Below, piece by piece: positions 12,125-23,277 of a stretch of DNA of 64,000 bases (position 1 is its first letter; each line of letters begins with the position of its first letter). The DNA is from Peltaster fructicola (Eukaryota; Ascomycota; Dothideomycetes): assembly GCA_001592805.2 (NCBI GenBank), contig CP051141.1, positions 2,170,001-2,234,000 of the forward strand, read 5' to 3'. Position numbers and translations under genes: made by a program. Under the pieces are notes generated by a model. It saw only the letters and a program-made list of their open reading frames with translations. It searched no databases and was not told the origin of the DNA.

Positions 12125-12675
12125 GTGAGAGTGTCTGGTCGAAGAGAATTGGCTGCCAACAGAGCAGACCTATAATGTTAACAATTTCGCAAGGACCACA
12201 CCATCGATGCAAGGGATGGCAAGCACTTGTCACGGAAGTTCCTTTGTTCCCTTTGTAGCTCACCATCGAGCTCCACGGCATAATCTGCTTTTCTGCTTAC
12301 CGAATATATACCCACGCTTGTGTAGCAATTGCTGTATGCTAATGTCATATTGCGAGTACAAGTCGAGAGTGTCGATTCACGTTTCGGAATTGCTCCTGTC
12401 GTCTCTGGTGACCTGCTGTTGATATCAGGATCTTCTCGTCAGTATGGTGTACCTGTACTATTACCTTGTGGTCAATGTTCGTGTAGCACCAATGTAGAGA
12501 TGTCACAGTTGTATTGACGCTCCCTGATTGGTCGTCTGTATGGATAGGAGTATCGACTTCAGCCTTCTCTCCCGAATTGCACGTTACGTTCAACCTTTCG
12601 CATCTATGCTTGCTTCGTCGTGTCAGTCACACCCGAGGGCAGTGTATCAAGGTGTTCATTCATGATATCACCAGT
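12125..12675. other. Intergenic, promoter of Myb gene
   Basis: About 550 bp. The reading frame of the downstream Myb gene is open back to an ATG at 12514, but the added residues lack conserved character. Nothing else recognised. Confidence 0.4.
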
Positions 12676-13908
12676 ATGCCGGATGGCAACATCAACAGAC
12701 GACGAGAGAATGATGACAGCAAGATCCTAGATCTGCCTAGACTACCTGTCCGTGCCCAACATGAAAGGCGTCCTAGACTTCCACCTACTCTGAGTGGTCT
12801 GTACGAGCCTCCTCCCAGTGCTGGCCTTCTCCCAAGCATATCCGTGGACCGGCCAGAGCTTGAAACGAGCTCGACGAAGAACCCTGGAGAAAGCAGTAAC
12901 ACGAGCAAAGCGCTCTCCAAAGCTCTTCCTACCAAAACGAAGATCAGCCGCAACAAATGGACGAATGCTGAGACCAAGCAACTGCTACAGGGAGTGGCAC
13001 GATTTGGCATCGGCAACTGGACGAAAATCCTGCGTTGTCCCGATTATGAGTTTGGCAGGCGAACAGCACTTGATCTGAAGGACCGCTTTCGAGTGTGTTG
13101 TCCTGATCAGTATGGCTATCCTGTAAGCCGCAAGGCTCCAACATCATCTACGAGCAAGGCATTAGATGCAGTAGGCTCTGCACGATTGCCGCTAGTGGAT
13201 CTCGCAGACCTTGGCATACAGGCTCCATTTGCACGATCATCACGTCGAAGGCGACACGCCTATACGGAGGCTGAAGATCAGCAACTGCTGAAAGGGTTCC
13301 AAACATACGGAAAGTCGTGGTCGAGCATTCAGCAAGATGCATCGCTAGGTCTTGGTCATCGGACGAGGACCGATCTCAGGGATCGGATGAGGACAAGATT
13401 TCCAAAGCAGCTTAATGCATCGGCAACGAATGATGACGGGGTGGCTACACAATCCTCTGGCAATAACCAGGCGACTATTCGATCGCCGAGTAAGCTTCAG
13501 TCACCCGCAGACCAGTCCTTCACACCGAGTGCAACTGATATCCAACCAACAAGCTGGATTAGCGATCCATACCTCGCACCCGCATACGATGATGCAGAAT
13601 TCGATGGACCTATCACACTCGATCGTGGTATTCTTGACTGGCCATTGACGAGCACGACGGCGAGCTCTTCTGATGCTTACGTGCCCAGAATTGCTAGCTT
13701 AGACTCGCCATCAGCTAGTCGTCCACCAGCTATGGCATCGACACTTCCCTCTCTTGCCACTATCACCGCATCTGGCGGGCAGCAGATGAACGAGGATCGT
13801 GAAATGCTAGAACTCCCTGCTCTGGCGCATTTCTTCCCTCCTCCTCTCGAGATGGACGATCGACCAGGTGCACATGCTTTCTTATCGTTGGATGAGTTAC
13901 TGAGTTGA
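12676..13908 (+). CDS. Two-repeat Myb/SANT protein, Teb1/Mug152-like
   Basis: Probable nuclear DNA-binding protein of 410 residues from the ATG at 12676. Repeat 1 (about residues 92-150) has W-type spacing (KWTNAETKQLLQ, GIGNWTKIL) and ends in LDLKDRFRVCCP, a sequence characteristic of the fission-yeast Teb1/Mug152 group of telomere-repeat-like Myb factors. Repeat 2 (about residues 192-245) begins RRRHAYTEAEDQQLL and ends TDLRDRMRTRFP. The N-terminus and C-terminal third are disordered and Ser/Pro-rich. By family, it may bind TTAGGG-like promoter elements, for example at histone or ribosomal genes; that is inference. The start could also be 12514 (54 residues more). The gene is convergent with the FTA4-like gene. 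Confidence 0.78.
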   Translation: MPDGNINRRRENDDSKILDLPRLPVRAQHERRPRLPPTLSGLYEPPPSAGLLPSISVDRPELETSSTKNPGESSNTSKALSKALPTKTKISRNKWTNAETKQLLQGVARFGIGNWTKILRCPDYEFGRRTALDLKDRFRVCCPDQYGYPVSRKAPTSSTSKALDAVGSARLPLVDLADLGIQAPFARSSRRRRHAYTEAEDQQLLKGFQTYGKSWSSIQQDASLGLGHRTRTDLRDRMRTRFPKQLNASATNDDGVATQSSGNNQATIRSPSKLQSPADQSFTPSATDIQPTSWISDPYLAPAYDDAEFDGPITLDRGILDWPLTSTTASSSDAYVPRIASLDSPSASRPPAMASTLPSLATITASGGQQMNEDREMLELPALAHFFPPPLEMDDRPGAHAFLSLDELLS

Positions 13909-14252
13909 GACACGAAGGTAGAATCTTCGTCGAACAATGACACAAGATGTTTGTCATAGTCTGACAGGCACGCAACAGACCTCGTCGTCGACATGCTTCG
14001 CTGTCTCGTAGTGCTCGTCGCAGCTTCCTTGTTGCCCTCTTCAGTATACGTCGTCTTACCCTTCAATGTGAGACTCGTTTGTCATTAGAGGTAGATCAAC
14101 CCTTCGATGCGCACGTATCGCCATGGTGCGTCGTAGAGTGCAGAATTAGCTCTTCGGGGAGCGCTTGAATGGACATTCCATGTCGTGAAGCCGTGGTAAG
14201 ATTATGCCAAGCACAGCAGTAAGTACTGGTTGCTTCCCAATGGATCGACATC
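13909..14252. other. Convergent 3' intergenic region
   Basis: About 340 bp between the stop codons of the Myb and FTA4-like genes. No coding signal seen. Confidence 0.5.
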
Positions 14253-15120
14253 TCACACATCGAGCATCATCTTCAAGACTTTCTCCGAGCTCAGTAGCCA
14301 TCGTGCTTGGTATTCAGTGGAAGTGTCGGTCTTCCGCCTCGTTTCAAGCTCTCGCATTGACTCAACAGCATGCTCTCTGCGCGATTTCAATGGGCCCAGT
14401 TCTTCTTGAAGTTGCTGAATCTCCTGCTCTCGGCCTGACGAGAGTGCACGCAGACTCTCGATTTGCGCATTCAACGTTGCCGACTCTCGCTCACGTTGTG
14501 CCAGCAATGCGAGCGTCTCACGTAGTGGTAGGCACATCTCTGGATTGTCCGAATGTGGCTCTTTCTTAACCTCGAGGCTTGCAATCTTCGTGTCAAGCTC
14601 TTCCAGCTCAATCGGTAGCATCTCGAGCTGTGTGGTTTGCAGCTCGATCTCATGATATCCTGTTGGTGGTCAGCAGGGAAGACGAGTAACAGTCCCCAGA
14701 CGAACGTCGAGCCAACTCTCTTGCTTGTGCTTCCAGATCTTGTAACATTCCGCGTAGGTCTTCCTTCTTCTCGCTCAACAGAGCCTTCTGCTCTTTGTTC
14801 TGGCCATCCAAGGCAGCATTTTCCTCAGAGGTCACCAGCTCTGGAGTATCTCCAGTGATTGTCTTGAGGAACTTCTCCTTGGTCACTTGCTCGACGTAGG
14901 AGAATCGTAGCTTCGAAAATAGGTCACGGTAGTGCTGGAGGTCTGCTTTCAGTACAGCAGGATCGCGTCCCGACTCTGACAATGTTGACGAGGCGTTCGA
15001 GATTCTATTGCCATTGTTGTCGTCTGTGGAGGACTGTGCTGCGAAGAATGGCTCCGTCAGGCGTATGATAGCAAGTTCAGTGGCTCCACGTAGTTCATTG
15101 AGAGCTGCATCGAGATTCAT
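14253..15120 (-). CDS. FTA4: Kinetochore Sim4-complex subunit, FTA4-like
   Basis: Probable inner-kinetochore (CCAN/Sim4 complex) coiled-coil protein. Exons 15120-14706 and 14659-14253 give 273 residues. The 46 nt intron starts with the weaker GTTCGT and has a CTGAC branch site before CAACAG. Splicing joins ARELARR to YHEIELQTTQ and keeps a continuous heptad-rich helix. Conserved-looking segment: FSKLRFSYVEQVTKEKF near residue 75, then a short GDTPELV loop, followed by about 160 residues of coiled coil ending in a Trp-containing tail. The family assignment rests on this segment and general architecture; another CCAN coiled-coil subunit is the main alternative. The gene is divergent from SER2 over 391 bp. 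Confidence 0.55.
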
Positions 15121-15511
15121 AGTGATAGGTCGTGCTGCGGGTATGAAAGAGCGGTGTTATGAGGTGATGTTGTCATTGTTTACAGTGCACCTCCACGCGA
15201 CTTTCACATGCTCCTCCACCCATTGCTTGGAACCCCTCCACCAATTGCAATAATATCGAGCAATGAGGACTTGCTACAGTCTCTACAGCAAAGCGCATGA
15301 GCATGAGACGTGCCTCGATGTTGGCTTGCATAATGCGTGACTCTAATCATGCCGAAATGCCCGTACTGCTGGGTGGCAGAGTCCCATCAGTGGTGATCGC
15401 GAGAAACAACCAATCAGTGGCCTCGTTTCTGCAAGCTCGATAAAAATGTTAATACATGGTGAGCATTGGTGAAATCAAGGTGTTCATGCTCTTGCCAGGA
15501 CTGCGCAAGGC
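15121..15511. promoter_or_regulatory. Divergent promoter region FTA4-like / SER2
   Basis: 391 bp between divergent start codons. No specific element recognised. Confidence 0.4.
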
Positions 15512-16504
15512 ATGGCTTCAATATACGCCTTCAGTAAGGCGAGCCTGACACATGAGCAATGGACCGAGCATGTCAGGAATGCTCTACAACCTGCGCTGCA
15601 AGAAGCACAGCTCTTGTCGACAGTACCAGAAATACATCCATTGGCAACTGAGTCATCGGGACAGTCGAGAGTCGCTCAAATCGTTCTGTCCACTCCACAT
15701 GCGCTCTCGTTGACCCAATGCTCGCAGCTCTGCAAGCAGACGTTGCAAGATGTCCAACAGCAAAGTAGAATCGAATATGCAATAATACCAAAGGCTCTGG
15801 ACGAGGCACATAAAAAGCCTGGTCTCGCTGTGTTCGACATGGACAGTACGCTGATACAGCAGGAGGTCATCGATGAGTTGGCTCGAGCAAATGGATTCTA
15901 CGACAAGGTGGCGGCCATCACAGAGGCAGCAATGCGAGGCGAAGGGCCATATTCAGATTTCACGGCGTCTTTAAAGGCGAGAGTTGCTCTACTACAAGGC
16001 GTACCAACGACGACATGGGAGGAGCTCAAGAAATCAAAGATCACCTTGACTCCTGGAGCCAGAGAGCTCACGAAGACCCTGAAAGCACTGGGATGGAAGA
16101 CAGCAGTACTTAGTGGTGGCTTCACTCCTCTTGCAAACTGGATCAAGGATATCCTAGGTCTGGATTACGCTTATGCTAATCACCTTGTTGCAGACGAGGC
16201 TCAAGGCATACTGACTGGAGAACTTGTATCAGACAAGCCGATCGTGCATGCTGAGAAGAAGCGAGAGCTGCTGTTGGAGATCGCTGCCAAGGAGGGCATA
16301 CCTCTCGAGCGAGTGATTGCCGTAGGAGATGGAAGTAATGACCTCAAGATGATGGAGGTCGCAGGACTTGGAATCGCCTTTCATGCGAAACCAAAGGTGC
16401 AAGCCCTTGCTCCAGTGCGTCTGAACAGTGAGTCTTTACTGGATGTGATGCACATATTGGGCTACAAGAAGTCAGAGATAGACAACCTGCTCGCCAGTCG
16501 ATAG
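15512..16504 (+). CDS. SER2: Phosphoserine phosphatase
   Basis: Last step of serine synthesis from 3-phosphoglycerate: phosphoserine to serine plus phosphate, in the cytosol. This HAD-superfamily enzyme has 330 residues in a single exon. Motif I is FDMDSTLI near residue 110 (first Asp is the phosphorylated nucleophile). The SGGFT segment is motif II near residue 205. KPIVHAEKK carries the conserved Lys. GDGSNDLKM near residue 275 is motif IV with the Mg-binding Asp residues. The MRGEGPYSDFTASLKARV cap segment matches the SerB subfamily. The ~100-residue N-terminal extension is typical of fungal and bacterial SerB forms with a regulatory region. Confidence 0.95.
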   Translation: MASIYAFSKASLTHEQWTEHVRNALQPALQEAQLLSTVPEIHPLATESSGQSRVAQIVLSTPHALSLTQCSQLCKQTLQDVQQQSRIEYAIIPKALDEAHKKPGLAVFDMDSTLIQQEVIDELARANGFYDKVAAITEAAMRGEGPYSDFTASLKARVALLQGVPTTTWEELKKSKITLTPGARELTKTLKALGWKTAVLSGGFTPLANWIKDILGLDYAYANHLVADEAQGILTGELVSDKPIVHAEKKRELLLEIAAKEGIPLERVIAVGDGSNDLKMMEVAGLGIAFHAKPKVQALAPVRLNSESLLDVMHILGYKKSEIDNLLASR

Positions 16505-16574
16505 CATGTCTATGCATACTAGCCAAGCTTACGTCTAGGCTACCCAACGGTCGTGTTGATGTGGATGTTACGTG

Positions 16575-17648
16575 CTAGCTGGTATTCAGCCAGGCTGCCT
16601 TGGTGGTTGTCTCACCATCAGCCGTTGTCACTTTGCCTCGATCCCAGTCTCGTGCCTCACCATGCTTTCTCCAGATGACATTGTCAATGTCCTCATCGCG
16701 ACCAGAAGGTGCAAGATCAGAGCTTCCTTCCCATTTCGCGACCTCAGCCTCGCTGAAGCCTGCAGCGCGAAGTCTGTCCGCTCCTATTGCTCGCCACTTC
16801 GCCCGATCCTGCAGCGCAGACATGGCCATATCCCAGTCATCATCCTCGTCGGCGTCACGCTGAACATCCTTACTAGGATCGTAGTGGGCGTTGGCAAAGC
16901 GCGCATCAATACCGGACGAGGCTGCTGTGGTACCTCGTCCTCGTGGTATCACTTTTGGAGGAGCTCGAGGTCCGACAATAGCTTCGAGAGGGTCAGAATC
17001 TGATTCGTATGTTTTCTCGACAGCTCGTGATCTGCCATCAACCCGTGCGGAAGACCTCTTGTGAGGTGACGGCGATCGTGATCGTCGGTTGTGCTTATGT
17101 TTCTCTCGACTGCGGTCACGATGACGCCTCGGATGATCCCTCTCTTGAAGGGATCGTGATCGTTGCTTGTGCTTGTCACGACTGCGGTCACGGTGTCTCG
17201 ATGGCCCACGTCTGTCTAATGGAGATCGTGATCTCGAATGATGGCGGGACTCGTGACTCTTCGTCTGATCTCCACGATCTCGCTTTTGTCGATGGATCCC
17301 AGTCTTGTCGTCGTCGTCCTTTCGACGGAGTCCTTGTTGAGCTAGAGCAGAGGACCATCTGTCCGGACGCTCTGTCCTACGCCTTTTCGCAGAACGATCC
17401 TCTCCATCATGATCGCAGACTCCATGAGATGTTCGTAGTCCTCTCGCGCCACGACTAGCCAGCTGTCTGTCTCGCTCAAGCAGGACAGCATTGTGACTAT
17501 CAGTCTCCTTGAGTATGTTGCGCAGAAAGCGAAGATTAGGCTTAGGAGCATCTCTTGGTCGATTTACCACTGATCGACTGGTCTTAGTCGCATCTTTCGC
17601 TAACAGTGCAGCGAGATAAGCATCTGTGAGCTCTTCTGAAGTTGCCAT
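16575..17648 (-). CDS. RS-rich pre-mRNA-splicing-factor-38B-like protein
   Basis: Nuclear protein of 357 residues from the ATG at 17646-17648 (MATSEELTDAYLA). The middle third is an RS/RD/RH-rich region (for example RSRSPLDRRGPSRH), as in splicing factors. The C-terminal third contains a conserved globular part: IVGPRAPPKV, SSGIDARF, a DEDDDWDMA acidic patch, then DRAKWRAIGADRLRAAGFSEAEVAKWE. Fungal homologues with this tail are usually labelled 'pre-mRNA-splicing factor 38B' by similarity; no biochemical role is evident from the sequence. The frame is open upstream to an ATG at 17705, but the MATSEEL start matches the conserved N-terminus better. Confidence 0.7.
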   Translation of the reverse strand: MATSEELTDAYLAALLAKDATKTSRSVVNRPRDAPKPNLRFLRNILKETDSHNAVLLERDRQLASRGARGLRTSHGVCDHDGEDRSAKRRRTERPDRWSSALAQQGLRRKDDDDKTGIHRQKRDRGDQTKSHESRHHSRSRSPLDRRGPSRHRDRSRDKHKQRSRSLQERDHPRRHRDRSREKHKHNRRSRSPSPHKRSSARVDGRSRAVEKTYESDSDPLEAIVGPRAPPKVIPRGRGTTAASSGIDARFANAHYDPSKDVQRDADEDDDWDMAMSALQDRAKWRAIGADRLRAAGFSEAEVAKWEGSSDLAPSGRDEDIDNVIWRKHGEARDWDRGKVTTADGETTTKAAWLNTS

Positions 17649-18158
17649 CTTGCCGTGATGAGTCGAGAATACACAGTGTCCTGTGCTGAGAAGGTCCTCA
17701 GACATCCACCTGCGTGATACTTCTACTCATGACGATGCCTATGGAGAATGCTGTCAGCAAGAGCTGTTGTTGCACAGCCAATCAGAGCTGGTCTCTTTCT
17801 GTAACACCTCACGCCCTTTGGAGCAACAACAATCGATATCTTCTTCGGTTTTAATTTAATCCTTCGCAAATATCAAGCTTTCTTCCCATGATGTCTTAGC
17901 CCAATCCTTCTCGCATGGCAGCCGTCACACCGTCAGCAAGATTGCGCCACTCGATTTTAGGAGAGTTTGAGAGGCGCACCGAGGGAAGCGTGCGGAGATT
18001 CATTGGCACCTAACCAACAACTCCATGACACTCCATCAAGGATGATCAGCACGCCCACTAATCCAAGAAAGCATTGTCCTCCGCGAGCCCACCCGCATCG
18101 GCTGGAAATACACGAGATGGCTGAAACATCTTCTTCTTGAGCTGATATTATATCTCCT
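17649..18158. promoter_or_regulatory. Divergent promoter region
   Basis: About 510 bp between the RS-rich gene and the VPS62-like gene. It contains an A/T-rich tract around 17,845-17,880. No gene recognised. Confidence 0.4.
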
Positions 18159-19267
18159 ATGTCGACACTCCATGCCATGAGGTCATTCACCCTCCTGTCC
18201 TTTGCAATGGGAGCCTCAGCCAGTATTCCGGCTGGCGTGCCATCATACGCCGTCGACTATGCTCCCATGGTCTACCTGTATACCGGCGAGACCTATTTTC
18301 CTTCAGACCTTGGAGCACAGCTTACCAACACGCAACCTGAGGTCAACTTCACTGTCGTCAACGGTGCGCCGAACCCACTGACTTTGGACAACCTCGACCA
18401 GCTCAACACCTACGGCGGCAAGAGTGTCTATCTCTCTTCGAAGCAGGATCCAGCGACAAACCCATCCTGGCTGAATGGTGTGGTCCCTGACAGTGTTGGC
18501 AAGACTAATGGCGCAGTCAGCTGTGGAATCATCGTCAACGACCACGGAGCAGGCCTGGTTGATGTCTTCTACATGTACTTCTACGCGTTCAACTACGGTG
18601 GCTTCTACTTCGGTCAGGATGTGGATCTTCATGTGGGCGACTGGGAACACAACATGGTGCGCTTCATGAATGGCCAGCCGACTGGTTTGTGGTATTCGCA
18701 GCACTCGAATGGAGAGGCTTTCACATATGATGCTACAGAGAAATACAACGGCGGATTAAGAGTGAGTCGAGCGACTTTGCACGTTGACAACCGCTGACCT
18801 TTCACAGCCTGTGGCATACAGCGGCAACGGTTCGCACGCAGTTTATGCAACATCCGGTACTCACGATCATACCATTCCTAATTTCAACCTTCCCGTCGGC
18901 CCTATCGAGGATTACTGCGACAAGGGCAAGATCTGGGATCCAACCTTGTCAGCATACTACGCGAAGTACGATGCCAACACCAAAACCTTTTCCGCATACG
19001 ATGACAGGTGAGTGCCTTGTTTGATTAAGCTGACACAACCTGATATGTCGTAGCACACCGCTCAACTGGTTGAACTTCCTCGGAGAATGGGGTGATCAGG
19101 CATTTCCACAGACGGATCCTCGACAGAGCTGTCCTGGCAATATCAGCCTGTTGTGCAAGTGGAGTGGTGGACCGACTGGACCGTACGACAAGCAGCTCAA
19201 CAGGACGAACATCTGTCCAGACAATGGCAATGCCTGTATTGTTAGACCATTCCTGACAGCGAAATAG
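18159..19267 (+). CDS. VPS62-family secreted protein
   Basis: Exons 18159-18761, 18808-19007 and 19054-19267 give 338 residues; both introns are 46 nt with GTGAGT 5' sites. The N-terminus, best read from the second ATG at 18177 (MRSFTLLSFAMGASAS), is a signal peptide. The body matches the Vps62/Tda6 family: YAPMVYLYTGETYFPSD at the start, HVGDWEHNMVRF in the middle, and VYATSGTHDH followed by a C-terminal part with paired cysteines (DPRQSCPGN, NICPDNGNACIV). Several N-glycosylation sequons fit a secreted or cell-wall protein. Yeast VPS62 is linked to vacuolar protein sorting, but the biochemical role is unknown. Its stop lies 39 bp from the convergent GST gene. Confidence 0.85.
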
Positions 19268-19306
19268 CCGAGACGATGTATACACGACAATCTATTGATT
19301 GCGATC

Positions 19307-20409
19307 TCAGGCCGGCGCAGGTGCGATGTTCGGGAGTGGCCCTTTGGGTACTATTGCAGACTTGGTAGCCTTCGCATAGCCATGTTTGATCTATCTCTGT
19401 CAGCATATTGGCAGCAATTAGGTTTGAAAGGCTAACCGCATCGAAGTACGTTGTTCGTCTGAACGCACCACGTGTCTCAGCACTCTCATCGTAGTACATA
19501 TTCAGCAGCCACTTCTGCAGATGCGGGTAGTCATGACGGATCATCTTCAGGTTGCATCGAAAGCTAGTGTGATACGCTGGATCGAACCGCACAATCGTAG
19601 GATACCTGCAAGGTCAGTTGCTGTGTGGCTTGGGGACGGACGACTCACAATCTGATGTCAGTCTCCGTGAGATGCTTGCCGAAAAGGAACGGCCCTTCGC
19701 TATGCCTGAGTGTGCTCTCAAGACGGTCCAGCGCTTCGAATAGCTTCGTGACAGCCTGATCATATGCATCTTGTGACTGTGCAAACCCAGCCTTGTACAC
19801 CCCGTTGTTGATATCGTCATAGATCCACTCGTTCGTCTCGTCGATCTGTTGTTTGAGCTCTTCAGGCCGAAGACCACCACCTGCTCGATTGATCTCCTTG
19901 AGATCTTCTGGTAGTAGGTTATCGAACTCGGTGAAGAACATACGGATGATCTCCGATGACTCGTTGTTAACGATGGTGCGTTCCTTCTTGTCGAATAGTG
20001 CTGGCACAGTGTAGCGACCTTCGTAATGAGGATCGCTGAGCTTGTAGAGGTCCTTATGCTTCGTACTACCTGTGATGGGATCCTTCTCTGCCGTGTCATA
20101 GCTGCCATCATACACCCATCCGTCTGGGCCCATCTCAAAGCTCATCTCTACGAGTTCGACAATGTCCTCCAGTCCTTTCAGCTGGCGGACAGCATTTGCA
20201 CGGTGTGCCCATGGACATCCACGATTTATGTAGAGCATGTATCTGCCAGCCTCTGCTGGGAATCGCGAGCCAGGTCTAGAGGACACCCATTCCCGAAATG
20301 CTGATGCTTTCCGTCGAAAGTGGCCATCTTTGTCGGTAACATTTCGAGGGTCCAGCGATGTTGAAGCTGGGTCAGTTGTAGGATTGTCTGATGCCATGAT
20401 CATGCCCAT
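19307..20409 (-). CDS. Omega-class glutathione transferase / glutathionyl-hydroquinone reductase
   Basis: Exons 20409-19649, 19605-19437 and 19390-19307 give 337 residues. Intron 1 (GTGAGT, 43 nt) and intron 2 (GTTAGC to ATAG, 46 nt) are inferred from frame continuity and the conserved C-terminus [10 protein letters not shown]. The catalytic Cys sits in [12 protein letters not shown] near residue 65, the hallmark of ECM4/GTO-type enzymes that reduce glutathionyl-hydroquinones. [11 protein letters not shown] is the glutathione-binding turn, and [21 protein letters not shown] is the C-terminal helical domain. The protein is probably cytosolic or peroxisomal, in quinone detoxification. It lies about 15 kb from the quinone-pigment cluster with unrelated genes between, so a link to that pathway is not supported. 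Confidence 0.88.
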
Positions 20410-20881
20410 GACAGTGCATTCGAGTGTCTGATACTAAGTAGCTATGCAGGTTCCCTCAACGAGATCATCTCGTGGTGGATAGTGCAATGTGATTGGCAAA
20501 TGTCTCTCGGATAGAGAATCGCCATCTGATCCGGAGAGAGCATTACATCATGCTTAAGCGAGGGAAGACGTCGAGGGTCAAGAAGGACAGAGTCCTGCTT
20601 TCCACCTAAAGTCTGCTGATGACAGGATCGTACACTTTCTCCATTTCATCAACCTCATATATGGGTAGATAGACAGTGCTCGCACCTTATACACCTGCAG
20701 CGACCCTGCATGCACCGCTGCGCCTCATAGACGAGCCAGGCATACGCCGTCGACACAAGACCGTGCTGACTATAACATTGCTAGCCTTCAGACGATGTAA
20801 ACGACTCAATGACACACTGGATCGTGCTATATACCAGCACTACATACTTTGCGTTCGTCCATCTCGTGCTAGTTATGCAGC
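20410..20881. other. Intergenic
   Basis: About 470 bp between the GST start and the stop of the NmrA-like gene, both on the minus strand. Nothing recognised beyond the expected promoter and 3' region. Confidence 0.4.
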
Positions 20882-21853
20882 TCACCAAGCAGGGTTCTTG
20901 GCTCGCTCGATTGCAATCGCAGTGTATTCGTCGAGGTCCTCCTTCTGTAGTCCTAGCATAGCATTGATTGTACCCTTCTTATGCTCGAAGTCTCCACATT
21001 CGTCGAGGAAGAAGATCCTGGTGGACATCATCTTCATCATGCCCATGAATTCACCCTTCTTGAATTGTGCGACGCCATCATCGTAACGCTGTTGAGAAGC
21101 TTCCTTCGAGACGGTCCAATCCTCTGATGTGGTATACGTGACTCGCTGTGCAGACTCCAACATGTCCTTCTGACTGACAGTGAAAGAGTTCACATAGACG
21201 ACCTTGTTGCGAATAGCCTCAAGACAAGCACTCTTGTCTGTACCTTCAGCCTTGATTGGCAGACTGAGGATGCCAGCAACTGCGCGACCAACCTGAGGCC
21301 ATGTAGAGAACGACACTGGAGTGTTTCCATCGTCGAAGAACACGACCTCATGCTTAGCAAAGTCGAATCCGAAAGCTGCAGCATTTGGGAGCATCCATTC
21401 GTACCAGAAGCCGGTCGATACCGAGACGTATGAGCTCTTTCCAAGCTCTTCGATCAATTGGCGAGTCTTCACTTTGGCGCTGAAGATGGACACATCCTTG
21501 AGGATGCCTTCATGAGCAGAGTCAGGAGACCATTCATTAGGCAAGATCCAAGGAACACCAGCATCAGCGGCTGCCCTGACGAGCATGGCTTCGATGGCGT
21601 GTATGTCAGAACGACCACTGAGCGTGATGATCAGTGCCTCCTGACCACGAAGAGCTTCGACGATCGTCTGCGGTTTGGTGTAGTCAACCTTTCGGACAAT
21701 GACATCCTTTGGAAAGTTCTTGGAGCTGTCACTCTCGTGGCGAGTGATGGCAGTGACAGTATGCTTTCCAGTCTTCAAGAGTTCTTGTGTCATGCGGCTT
21801 CCACTGTTTCCGCCTGCGCCAACGATGGCAACGTTTGTGATGTGATTAGACAT
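20882..21853 (-). CDS. NmrA-like / isoflavone-reductase-like NAD(P)-binding protein
   Basis: Single-exon, 323-residue atypical SDR with a Rossmann fold. The dinucleotide-binding motif GAGGNSGSRM lies at residues 11-20, followed by the TRHESD turn that would contact the NADP phosphate. LPNEWSPD near residue 105 and the WYEWMLP segment match fungal NmrA/isoflavone-reductase-family proteins. The classic SDR Tyr-x3-Lys is absent, as is usual in this family. Substrate unknown. It is a stand-alone gene in a housekeeping neighbourhood and not part of the PKS cluster. Confidence 0.8.
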   Translation of the reverse strand: MSNHITNVAIVGAGGNSGSRMTQELLKTGKHTVTAITRHESDSSKNFPKDVIVRKVDYTKPQTIVEALRGQEALIITLSGRSDIHAIEAMLVRAAADAGVPWILPNEWSPDSAHEGILKDVSIFSAKVKTRQLIEELGKSSYVSVSTGFWYEWMLPNAAAFGFDFAKHEVVFFDDGNTPVSFSTWPQVGRAVAGILSLPIKAEGTDKSACLEAIRNKVVYVNSFTVSQKDMLESAQRVTYTTSEDWTVSKEASQQRYDDGVAQFKKGEFMGMMKMMSTRIFFLDECGDFEHKKGTINAMLGLQKEDLDEYTAIAIERAKNPAW

Positions 21854-22130
21854 TTGCTAGGAGTGATTCTTGTGTCATGTGGATTGTTCGACAGGAGCGG
21901 TACTCCTACTTTATAGCCATTGTTGAGTTGTCCTTGCTGTGTAGATGAATGACACAAGTGGTATCTCTAGCGCCGATCGGTCTTTTTGTGGCAACACGCT
22001 AACCGCCTGTCGTATACAACTTGAGCTTCTACCCGTTCAGTGGGTCGTCAATGGCCTGTGTTGCTGGGAGACACTGTACATGCAGATGCAAGCTTTGAGC
22101 CGATTGCTGTTCGACGGAATAACATCCTCG

Positions 22131-23277
22131 TCACCATCCTCGGTTTTGTCGTACCCGATTCTGTACACCAGTAGCAGGTCGTCTCAAGATCATCCACATC
22201 ATCACGCTTGTTGCTGCGCTCAAACTAAACCATGTGAAGATGTCTGTGGAGGTTAGCATTTCGGTATTAGACATAAGCGCCAAACCCACATTGTGCATGA
22301 TTGTTGCGGAGGTTGACTTCTGCAGGCCTGCCAATTGGTATGCCCTTGGTCTCGCGATCGTAAGCTAGCAGCAGATCAGACACCATAGTCTCTTCGATCC
22401 ACACTGCCTGGCTTCCGGTATGCTCAGCCATTTCTAGGACGTCTGGGAAGTGGAAAGTGTTCGTCTCCGGTGTGTTCTTAGGCGTAAACATGTTCTTCTT
22501 CCATGGCTCACGCAATAGACCTTCTACCACGACCTGTCCTTGTGGTAGACCTTCAGGTCGTGACGACTGTGCAGCTCTTGACTTCGGTATCCATCCACGA
22601 TTGACCAAGATCTTGCTATCTCCACCTAGAGATGGGAATTCAGCGCTTCTGTCGAGTGGCGTGACCACAAGGTATCCATCTTGTCCATCATGCAATCGTG
22701 GACCTATAAGCATCTCTTGATCATGCCTCAGCACGCCTTTGGCATATACTCGTCGGTAGTCAAAGTCTTTGACTGCCTCAGGGTCGATACGTGGTGGTAA
22801 TGGTAGTGGTTCTCGAATCAGTCGGTCCTCGAACCTTGCGATGAGATCCGACTTCCATCCTAGTCTTTGTACCTGCCAGCATCCGAGCGCGAAGCTTATT
22901 ATGGGTATTGCAGCGAGGATCGAAAGACCGAAGATGTTGTGTTTGCAATTCGTTCGAATCAGTATAGGAGGATTGTCGACTATCGATTGGAATGCAGGGT
23001 CATCTGCAGGCTGTTGACTTGCATGTCGTCGTTGCGCAGCAGATCGAAAGGACTGTCGGAGCTCGACACGTTTGGTGCATCTCGTGCAGATGAACCGTGT
23101 CGGCGATGTCTTCTGTGTGAAGGACCTGATCGTGAGAGTGTGCACAGACAATGGTCGTAGAGGGAGGAGACTCATTCTGGCAGTTGTTGTAGATGCGCGA
23201 AGCTCAAGATGGCTGCGCGAAGTTCTGATCAGCCTTGGCGAGACTCCCGCGTTCAAACGAAGAAGCCGCAATATCAT
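22131..23277 (-). CDS. SHY1: SURF1-family cytochrome c oxidase assembly protein
   Basis: Mitochondrial inner-membrane protein needed to assemble cytochrome c oxidase. Exons 23277-22290 and 22243-22131 give 366 residues. The 46 nt intron (GTGGGT to CCACAG) splits the last conserved block, and splicing rebuilds NNHAQYIFTW, the SURF1 C-terminal signature. Two transmembrane segments frame the protein: ISFALGCWQVQRLGWK near residue 125 with its conserved Trp-Gln-x2-Arg, and a C-terminal helix (SLSAATSVMMWMI). Between them are RVYAKGVLRHD, LVNRGWIP and EGLLREPW family motifs. The first ~90 residues are Arg/Ser/Thr-rich mitochondrial targeting sequence. I chose the ATG at 23277; the frame is open farther but has no upstream in-frame ATG that I can find. 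Confidence 0.92.

Noticed and set aside
19307-20409. Glutathionyl-hydroquinone reductase as a possible pathway enzyme of the quinone cluster
   Set aside because: Separated by about 15 kb and seven or so unrelated housekeeping genes; it is a common stand-alone fungal gene.
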